Source: Heterodera schachtii
Taxonomy: Eukaryota > Nematoda > Chromadorea > Rhabditida > Heteroderidae
Reading direction: 5' to 3'
DNA: 64,000 nt
Assembly (NCBI GenBank): GCA_023374025.1
Contig: SIJG01000009.1
Coordinates: 2,445,900 to 2,509,899, forward strand
The position numbers were made by a program, and so were the translations under genes. The notes under the pieces were generated by a model. The model saw only the letters and a list, made by a program, of their open reading frames with translations. It was not told where the DNA came from and ran no database searches. This document shows, piece by piece, positions 56,225 through 64,000 of the stretch (the first letter of the stretch is position 1; every line of letters begins with the position of its first letter).

Positions 56225-56520
56225 GTTTTAGAGATAGAGAAGGGGGGGGGGTGGAATGAGAAAAGAAAAGAGAGAGAGATAGATAAAGAGAGAGGGATAG
56301 AGAGAGAGAGAGAGAGAGAAAGTGAGGGAGGGAGAGAAAGAAAGAAAGAAAGAGGAAATAGAGAGAGGGGGAGAGAGAAAATAGAGAGATAAAGAGAGAG
56401 AGAGAGAGAGAGAGAAAAAGAAAAAAGAGAGAGGGAGAGAAAAGAGGGAGATAAAGAGTGAGTGATAGAGGAAAGAAAGAGAAAGTGAAGAAGAGAGAGA
56501 AAGAAAGGGAGAGAATTAAA
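56225..56520. repeat. GA-rich microsatellite tract
   Basis: GAGAGAGAAAGA-type sequence interrupted by short changes, directly upstream of the gene at 56534. Confidence 0.85.
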
Positions 56521-56533
56521 TAAATTAAAATAA

Positions 56534-57063
56534 ATGACGAAAGAGCGGCTTAAAAATACAATTAAAAGCGAAGGTGATCAGAAAAATTCGAAATCATTGA
56601 AAGTAATGGAAAGAATAGATCCGAAATATGGTAAGGAGAATAAAGGCGATCAGAGAATAATGCATCGGATATGGAAACAGATTCGATCAAAATATGCATT
56701 TGAGATTGAGAAGAGATCGGAAGAAAAGGCGGCGGATTTTGAAAAGATTGAGCCGAAAACCAAAAAATTGATCGGAATGGCTAAGAAACGAATGGACCCA
56801 GTGATTTCAAGGTGAAGAAAAAAGTTTAACAAAAGATGTGATCAGAGAATAAATGAGTGGATGAGACGATTTTTAGTGATAAATGGCAATGGACGGAATG
56901 CCAAAACTCAAAATGGCTGTGGGCCGCGTATATAATTCAGCATAAGGCCAATTCGGAACAGACCAAAGTGGTGGTACAGCAAACAGCAAAGGACCGAAAC
57001 GATGATGACGAACCCGAACAAAAAGTTGAAAATAAAAAATTTTCACTATTACTCCAAAATTGA
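56534..57063 (+). CDS. Unidentified 154-residue Lys/Gln-rich protein
   Basis: Exon 1 56534-56811 and exon 2 56877-57063 (intron GTGAAG...TTTTTAG, phase 2) join in frame. The first part is basic (MTKERLKNTIKSEGDQKNSK..., KKLIGMAKKRMD); the second has a Trp-rich start (SDKWQWTECQNSKWLWAAYI) and ends KKFSLLLQN. No signal peptide or known domain. A mirrored copy lies at 59621-60412, and a coiled-coil gene lies between. The start is the first ATG after the GA-rich tract. The intact splice and frame argue for a real gene, although an inverted-repeat transposon-borne ORF is possible. Confidence 0.5.
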
Positions 57064-57199
57064 TTAAACTATATAAAATCAGACATAAATCATTGTAACA
57101 CCATAAAATGATCATTCTATACAGATTCTATGTAAATTTCATAAATTGAGTTTCAATTTTTTCCGGGGTTCGAAATTGACCAAATTTTGGAACAAATAT

Positions 57200-57345
57200 T
57201 TGAGAGTGTGAGTTCAATTGTTTGAGAAAAAATTCAAAAAATAAGTTATTAGAAATTAAAATTATAGCCTCAAAACAAAATGGGAAATGGGTGCGAAAAC
57301 TTGAGTAAAATGTCTAAATATTTCTTTATTAAGCCTTAAACCCCC
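57200..57345 (+). repeat. Exon-less copy of the segment at 58400-58550
   Basis: TTTGAGAGTGTGAGTTCAATT, ATAAGTTATTAGAAATTAAA and GTCTAAATATTTCTTTATTA match 58410-58550 in order, but the following coiled-coil exon is absent. This is one member of a local tandem duplication. Confidence 0.6.
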
Positions 57346-58225
57346 TGCTCCCTTGGAAATTGTTGAATCGCGCCAAATAATAGCTTAGAAAGATTCCTAA
57401 ACTTGTAAAGCTTTAAAATTATACCAAGATTGTTGAATACAGTCACAATAAAAAAGATCGTCCAAAAATTCTTGCTGGTGCCGAAACGTCAAACCCGAAA
57501 CTATAAAGTTTCTTACGCTATGCCCCGTTGGATAATTCATTAAAAAATCGCTATCCCTGTTTTTAATTAATTTGGGGTACAGAGTAAGGGAAAGGGTAAC
57601 TTTTTAAATTAATGTTTTTTTCTAACCATAGGAAATGATCATTTAAAACAGAATTGCTCCACGCAAATGTTAAATGTTCATCAAAAAGTGGGGGAGGATT
57701 GTTAATCCCCGGCATTCACTGCTGGGAAAATGGCATTTCCTAGCAATTTTGACATTTTTCGTCTAAATTGTCAAATTCAAATCATCCTTCTCCGCCTCCT
57801 ATGTATTCACTCATTACCCTTTTTTGATTACCCTTTCATTTTTTGTGTATTTTTCTCTAGTGGCAAATTGGGTAATTTATATTAGAAACTTTTAGGCGTA
57901 ACAATTAAATCAATTTATTTTAAAATAATCCATTCAAATTTGAGGCTTTTCGGCTTGTAAAACGCCTTCAGATTCTAAATCAAAAATTATTTAATCTGAT
58001 TGAAAATTAATGTAGTTAAAATGTCCCGTTCTGTTCCATCATTTTTAAATTTTTAGTCTTTTATTTACCCAAAATGGGAAAAGAAATTTTTTCGGTAATT
58101 TTTGAAGTTATAGCAAAAATCCAAAAAATAAATTTTATTGAAATATGGAAATGTGTGGCTAAATCTGGATGGAAAAAATGCAAATTATTTCTGTAATTAA
58201 GCCACTAATTGTGCCATTTATTCAG
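57346..58225. other. Non-coding stretch, possibly intronic
   Basis: AT-rich, no supported frames. It may hold unrecognised upstream exons of the gene at 58226. Confidence 0.35.
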
Positions 58226-59380
58226 GATGCCGAGGTCAAACTGCAGGCGGAGGAGATCAAGCTGCAGGCCGAGGAGATCAAAGTGCTCAAACAGGAGCTA
58301 GCAGAAAAAGTGCGGGAAATAAGCACCAAAATTTAAAGAAAACGCTCAATACTTAAATCCAATTTGCTGAAGATATTAATTTTCTACACAAAATAGTCAG
58401 TTTTTGTGTCAAATATTTGAGAGTGTGAATTTAATTGTCTGAGAAAAAATTCAAAATAAGTTATTAAAAATTAAATATACCCTCAAAAAATTGGGAAATG
58501 GGCCAAAATCCGAAGAGAAACTGTCTAAATATTTCTTTAATTAAGCCACTAATTGTGCCAGTTATTCAGGATTGCGAGATCAAACTGCAGGCCGCGGAGA
58601 TCAAAGTGCTCAAACAGGAGGTAAAGGAAAAGGTACTGGAAACAAACATCAAAATTTAAAGAAAATCATCAACATTTAAACCAAAATTTGGTGAAAACTT
58701 AAATTTGCTTTAGATTCTTATTTTTTAATATTATTATTATATTTTTTAAGTTTTACCTCGTCCGTTAATTTTCTAATTAAATCAATACCAAATTTTGTCG
58801 TTTTTCAGGAAGAGACGATCAGAGAACAGCAAAAGAAACTGTTGGAACAAGAAGAGAAGTTGGCGCAACAAGGACAAAAAATATCGCAACTGGAAAATGA
58901 CGCACTTCGAAAAATTGTAGGTTTTTAAAATATTATTAAAATTTTAATACAAAAATATTTTGAGGTCAATGCCATCGCAGAACAATTCGTTCCTAAGGAT
59001 ATTTACGAAAAAATGGTCGAGGGTTACGAATTCGAACTGTTGTGGTGAAATTCGGCGGGGCACTTACAAAGGATAGGCGGAGTTAGGCTAACAATTTAAT
59101 TTGACAAAATAAATTAATTTGTAAAAACAAAAATTATTTGACACAGGAAATTGAAATCAAATGTTTGGATTACGAACTTACGGAACGGGAAAAGAAACTC
59201 GAGTGCCACATTTGCCTTCTCCACGAAACGACTCATTTCGAAATCAGGTGGAGCAATTAATTCTTTATTTTATTTTTAAACTTTATTTATTTAACATTAT
59301 ATTAATTAAATTTTCGTAAGAAATATAATATTTTTCATTTTTAGCACTAAAACGGATATCAATCAATTCGTGGACGCAGG
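58226..59380 (+). CDS. Coiled-coil protein with duplicated exon (partial)
   Basis: Plus-strand exons after good acceptors: 58226-58309 (DAEVKLQAEEIKLQAEEIKV...), 58570-58632 (DCEIKLQAAEIKVLKQE...), 58809-58916 (EETIREQQKKLLEQEEKLAQ...), 59147-59247 (EIEIKCLDYELTEREKKLEC...) and 59345-59380 (STKTDINQFVDAG). All joins are in phase. Heptad-like Glu/Lys/Leu spacing indicates a long coiled coil; a HICLLHETTH segment follows. Exon 2 is a tandem duplicate of exon 1 together with its flanking introns. Start and end exons were not found. A separate candidate exon near 58981 would stop and may be alternative. Family not recognised. Confidence 0.55.
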
Positions 59381-59620
59381 GTAGGGCTATTAATTCCTAA
59401 TTGCAATTAATTCGGTACTTATCCTTTTAGTCACCCCACCCCTGAGATTTTTTAAATATTTTTTTCTAGGGTCGTTTTATGCTGGACACGAATTTATTTG
59501 TTTTGGTTAATTCCGAACCCCGGAAAAAATTGAAATTCAATTTTAAAAAATTTACATAGAAATACAGAATAATCATTTTTTGGTGTTACAATGATTTATG
59601 TCTGATTTTATATAGTTTAA

Positions 59621-60412
59621 TCAATTTTGGAGTAATAATGAAAATTTTTTATTTTCATCTTTTTGTTCGGGTTTGGGGATGTCAGATTCGTGATCAGCGA
59701 CCGCGTTACCCTCAGAGAATTTAATTTTTATTAATTTCAATTTTCTATTTTCAAATAATTGTTTAGCACACAAACGAATGGCCAAGTCATTGGCCTCGGG
59801 CGTCTTCACGTTGGGCTGTTCATAATTGTTTCGGTCGTTTGCTGTTTGCTGTACCACCACTTCGGTCTGTTCCGCATTGGCCTTATGCTGAATTATATAC
59901 GCGGCCCACAGCCATTTTGAGTTTTGGCATTCCGTCCATTGCCATTTATCACTAGAAATCGTCTCATCCACTCATTTATTCTCTGATCACATCTTTTTGT
60001 TAAACTTTTTCCTTCACCTCAAAATCACTCTGTCCATTCGTTTCTTAGCCATTCCGATCAATTTTTTGGTTTTTTCGGCTCAATCCCTTCAAAATTCTCC
60101 GTTTTTCCGATCACTTCACCATCTCACATACATATTTTGGTAGACTTCAGTTTCTGATCATTTTGTCAAAACATTTTCCATCACTTCTAGATCACTCTGT
60201 CCATTAGTTTTTCTATCAGCTCGGCTCACTCCCTTCTGAATCCGCTCACACACATTTTGATCGAATCTGTTTCCACATCCGATGCATTATTCTCTGATCG
60301 CCTTTTTTTCTCCTTACCATATTTCGGACCGATTCTTTCCCTTACTTTCAAAGATTTCGAATTTTTCTTATCACCTTCGCTCTTATGTATTTCTAAACCG
60401 CTCTTTCATCAT
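59621..60412 (-). pseudogene. Mirrored, partly decayed copy of the 56534 gene
   Basis: The second exon (59957-59621) is open and longer than in the plus copy: after SDKWQWTECQNSKWLWAAYI it has an extra middle (NVKTPEANDLAIRLCAKQLF...) before KKFSLLLQN. The first-exon region (60412 downward) starts MMKERFRNT and then hits a stop; the remainder keeps similarity in broken frames. Either this copy gained sequence or the plus copy lost about 130 bases. Confidence 0.55.
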
Positions 60413-60420
60413 TTACTTTT

Positions 60421-61037
60421 GCTTTAACCATTTTACATGAAATGTTGTTTTCTTTTTCAATTCTTTTTACAATTCGCATGTTTTATTTATTTTTTTTATT
60501 TCCTTTTAATTTAATTCTGATCGTTTACAAATAAAAAAAAAGAGCGAATTCGAGTTGCTTAGATAATTTAAAAATGAACTTACCGGAATTTTTTTTAATT
60601 TTTTTACAAACAATTAAAACGAATAGGCGAATTCGAGTAGTGTTTTTTTTAATGCAATATTGCGAATGTTTAAAAGCGTTGCCCAAAAAGTCTAAATAAT
60701 TGCTAAAAATACAAAAATGATTTTTTTCTGATTTTTATTACGCAATTAAAAAATTTTCACTTCTCTGAAAAGGAGTTTATTTTAAATTAAATGCATTGTT
60801 TTTTCGCTTATCTTTGCAAATTGAATTCGTTGAATTAATTCATTTTGATCAGTATTTGCCGATTTACTCTTTATTCAATGTTATTTCAAGGGACACGAAA
60901 CAGCACATTGACTGCTCGAAAATTCTTCATAATATTATTTGATTATAAATTGGCGAAAAATTTTGGTTTTCTATTTATTGAGTGTTTATTTCTGTTTTCA
61001 AAAAACTGCAATTCCTTGGTCATATTTGGATTTATAT
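60421..61037. other. AT-rich intergenic
   Basis: The word GCGAATTCGAGT occurs near 60543 and 60623. No gene seen. Confidence 0.4.
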
Positions 61038-61265
61038 TCATAAATTTATTATAGATATTTTTTGGTAAATTTTCCTGCGACCAACCCCAATTTCTGAAAT
61101 TTTTTGCTCAATTTTTTTTACAGAATTTCTTTCTGTTAATTTCTCTTTTTGAATTTTGGTCAATTTCACCTTCCAATTTTTATTTTCACATTCTTGGCCA
61201 ATTATTTCGGCATAAGTTGGCCAATAATCAGTTATTTTGGTATTTTCTGCATCATGAAAGTACAT
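61038..61265 (-). pseudogene. Strongly diverged HTH-family relic (K)
   Basis: The minus frame contains KITDYWPTYAEIIGQECENK, a diverged form of the family block, and KIEQKISEIGVGRRKIYQK, a diverged module 1. No signal peptide remains. Confidence 0.5.
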
Positions 61266-61729
61266 TATGCGCCGTTGGTTTGCTCATAAACCAAATAAAT
61301 TAATTAAAAAGTTTAATGCATATACAATTGTTTTTCTAAATTACCGGGTCAAAAAATTTTCGGCAGATCATTGAACAGAAAAATGAGTCTACCCACCCAC
61401 AAAGAAAATGAATAAATTTGATGTCATTCAATTCTTTCAAAATGTGGCAAAATGGACAAAATGGGAGGACACTCCTAACCTTTTGAAAGGGTCAAACCCG
61501 GATAATTTTTGGTATCAGTCGAACGAAGTTCATGAGAAAAAAGTTATGCCAAAATTTTGAAAACCTGGTTGCTTATCTACGTTTGGCCATAATTTTGTTA
61601 AAAAGTTGGAGAATTTTTTTTTTTGCAATTTTGCAGGCTTATAGAGAACTCTTAGGGCTGATTTAAGTAATAAATTTGGTTGCTTTTGAGCAAAGTTATG
61701 GGTTATTGGTAGTTTTTTGTTGGAATTTG

Positions 61730-62065
61730 GTTCTTATCCTTTTTGTGCCACCTAAAATTTTTTGTTTATTTTTTCCTAGTAATTTTAGGCGCTGAAAACG
61801 AACATGACAGTTATTTAAAGCTAACACCCAATTTACGTTAGTTACGTGAAATTTTTGCTTGAAAAAATGTTAAAAATTTAAAATTAACAGGAGGCAAATT
61901 AAAAATAAATTAAAAAAAATTGCCGAGTAATTCTGTTTCTGAAGTTTGAAATGATCTCGAAAATCTAACTAGCTTTAAATAAATGCCAGATTCGTTTTCA
62001 GCGCCTAAAATTACCATAGAAAAAATTTAAAGAAATTTTAGGGGCGACAAAAAGGATAAGAATTA
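61730..62065. mobile_element. MITE-like inverted repeat
   Basis: TTCTTATCCTTTTTGTGCCACC at the left is mirrored by GGGGCGACAAAAAGGATAAGAA at the right, and CCTAGTAATTTTAGGCGCTG by CAGCGCCTAAAATTACCAT inside. No clear target duplication. Confidence 0.6.
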
Positions 62066-62377
62066 TTATGATTATAAAAAAATTTCTTTACATTTTCCCA
62101 ATAATGAATAATTTACAATGGTAAATTGTAAAATTTTAGTCATTTCATTTCATGTATATTTAATTTATTGTAAAATCAATTATTGAATAATTTAAGCCTA
62201 AAGAAAAAATTTACAAAAATTATCCATAAATTTTTTTTAATTTTTAAATATGTCGAATATTATATTATTTTTTACCTTATTGTATTTAGCCAGCTCAATA
62301 AGCAAATTCTCCATTTTTAATTTTATTAGAATAAAAAAATCAAAATATTATTTTTAATATAATTTTGTTTTTAAGAA

Positions 62378-63158
62378 ATGGAATTTAATTTTTTTTTATC
62401 TTTGTGCTAATAATATTCATAATAAATTTTAAAAATTTGTATGCAAAGAATGGAAAACTGCGGCCAACTTTTGCTGAAATATTTGGCCAAAAATGGGAAA
62501 ATGAAAAAATGGAAGCAAATGAAAATAATCAAAATTTAAATTGGCAAAATGATTTAAATCGGCTGTTTCCATTGGAAGTAATCAGAACAACAATCAATTG
62601 GATGATCAACAGAAATGCGCATGTTCACAAATTTCATGCAATAAAGGAAGGAATTAAGAAAAGAGGCAAATATTCTGCAAAATTTCGGAATAAAGTTTGC
62701 AAAAAATTGCCAAAAAATTAGGAATTAGTGTGAAGAAAATTTATAAATGGAAAAAAGATTTTGGATTAAGCAGAAAAATTGAAAGAAACCAAAAGAATTA
62801 TTATGAAAATAAAAAGAAGGAATTTGTTCTACGGATTGATGAGATTAAAAGAATGTCCAAAAAAGGAAAACAGAAACAATTTGTGAAAGAGTTGGGCATT
62901 GACAGAAAAACATTATACCGATGGGAAAAAGAATTTGGCATCGAAATGAGTAAAAGTAAATTAAATTGTTTTATTTTAATACTTTTATATTTATTATTTT
63001 TTGGTGGAAATGCGTATTCGAGTGAAGAAAAAATGAGCAAAATGAATGATTATTACAAAATGAAGAAAGCAAATTCGTCTTTAAATGACAAAGAAATTGC
63101 AAAATTTTTGAAAATCGGCATAAATACTCTGATAAAATGGAAAAATTGTAAAATCTAA
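62378..63158 (+). pseudogene. HTH-family member J, two homopolymer frame breaks
   Basis: ATG at 62378 follows TTTTTAAGAA as in other members. A T-run at about 62390 shifts the frame; beyond it the signal-like stretch (VLIIFIINFKN) and KLRPTFAEIFGQKWENEKME are readable. Two compensating indels alter the linker (LEVIRTTINWMINRN), and an A-run near 62700 shifts the frame before module 1 (AKKLGISVKKIYKWKKDFGL). Module 2 (FVKELGIDRKTLYRWEKEFG) and module 3 (DKEIAKFLKIGINTLIKWKN) follow in one frame because the former intron lost its acceptor (TTTTTTGG) and is now open. Either a recent pseudogene or two sequencing errors in homopolymers. Confidence 0.65.
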
Positions 63159-64000
63159 TAAATTTTTCTTAATTATTGACAATGCTGAAATTACGTTCAG
63201 TATTAAAAGCAATTAATTACCTATACTCCATATTAATTGTTTAATGCCCTTATAAAGAATATTTTTTACGCGCAGCAATTTATGAAAAATTAATAAATTG
63301 TAAAAAAAAAAAAAAAATTTGCTCCAAATTATTATAAAATTCCATTTCTTATTAAATACACCTTTTTATTTTGTATTTTATTTTTATAATAAAGTTTCTT
63401 TAAATTCGCTTAAACAATTTTCCAATTAATTGGTTTTACAATAAAAGAATATGGAAAAGATAATACAAAACTTTTACAATTACCATTGAAAATAATTCAT
63501 ATTTTAAAACCATAATAATATATCAATGATGAAATAATTGAATGCTTTTCTTAATGGTTTTTTTAAATATGAGGAAAAGCAATAAATTTTCAATTTCCAA
63601 TTTTTACTTGATTATTTTAATTAAATATTTTATAATAATATAAGCGAGTTGATTGAAAATAATAATTTTTTCTCATCCCTTTCGTAAAAATAAATTATAA
63701 TTTAAAATATAATACAAAAAGATAAAACGAAATTTAAATAAAAATATTAATTGAATAAAAAAATCAGATAAAACAGGCAAATTTATAAAATACTTCAGTT
63801 CATTTATTTATTGTTGCAATTTCTAGAAACTAAGATAATCAAGATTTGAAAACTTTTCAAGACGGGTCCCATTCAAACTGAACAAAATCCGTAACATTAC
63901 TCCTTTGTATGCTCTACAAATTTATAAAAAATTACAAAAATATAATAGGCCTTTCGCTTTTTTCCGTTAGTCCCTAGTGAAAAAATAGTGACAAAATTCC
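63159..64000. other. AT-rich right end
   Basis: No supported gene. 63600-63670 (AATATAAGCGAGTTGATTGAAAATA) resembles, inverted, the upstream zones near 34380 and 53755 of the HTH subgroup, so another minus-side family flank may begin here. Confidence 0.35.

Noticed and set aside
63920..64000. Start of another hAT MITE at the right edge (TAGTCCCTAGTGAAAAAATAG)
   Set aside because: Only one possible end is inside the window and it does not match the known termini.

Overview
The window looks like a draft contig from a nematode, most likely a plant-parasitic tylenchid. The evidence is: small AT-rich introns with TTTCAG/TTTTAG-type acceptors, several GC-AG introns, serpentine receptors of the nematode srsx type, splice acceptors 0-5 nt before start codons (as in trans-spliced mRNAs), Merlin, MULE (FLYWCH type), mariner, hAT and LINE remnants, and one unresolved base (n at 18661). 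The species cannot be fixed from sequence alone. Intergenic DNA is very AT-rich; a few genes (20040-23452, the MULE transposase, the LINE ORF) are GC-rich islands.

Left third (1-19400). A partial exon and a small secreted-protein gene (517-910) are followed by a run of fold-back elements (1018-7934), several with clear 8-9 bp target duplications, one of them nested inside another. A GC-rich LINE ORF1 remnant lies among them (5854-6507). Two srsx chemoreceptor genes (8822-10141 and 14571-16076) are segmental duplicates with identical exon phases and a shared GC-AG intron. Between them sit a decayed Merlin/ISXO2 transposase and a hAT-type MITE.

Middle (19400-32050). A six-exon minus-strand gene (20040-23452) encodes a predicted 477-residue protein with a coiled coil, a 12-residue tandem repeat and one C-terminal membrane segment. 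It is followed by an almost complete MULE transposon (24773-27918) with an eight-exon FLYWCH/MULE transposase gene and subterminal tandem repeats. More MITEs follow, then a MULE deletion derivative (30879-32050) that landed in the upstream region of the first member of the family below.

Right half (32050-63160). The dominant content is a dispersed cluster of about twelve loci of one gene family. The proteins have an N-terminal signal peptide, a conserved block around KIRPTFAEIFGQKWENE, then up to three helix-turn-helix-like modules ending in a (W)KK(E/K/Q) motif. Two loci (35584-36439, 47706-48495) are intact three-module genes, two more are shorter or rearranged open frames, and the rest are decayed. 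They share an AT-rich leader with a splice acceptor just before the ATG. I regard this secreted, Lys-rich, multi-HTH family as the best candidate for an undescribed system, for example secreted DNA-binding effectors; that function is inference. The family is interspersed with a third srsx gene (37523-39410, minus) carrying a MITE in an intron, a mariner remnant, an adenain-like (Polinton-type) protease fragment flanked by mirrored exons, a 168-bp tandem repeat with tRNA-like promoter boxes, a TIR element with a 150-bp GC-rich hairpin core, and a coiled-coil gene with a tandemly duplicated exon between inverted copies of an unknown gene.

No operon or joint pathway is evident. What ties the window together is rapid gene-family turnover by duplication, inversion and transposition.
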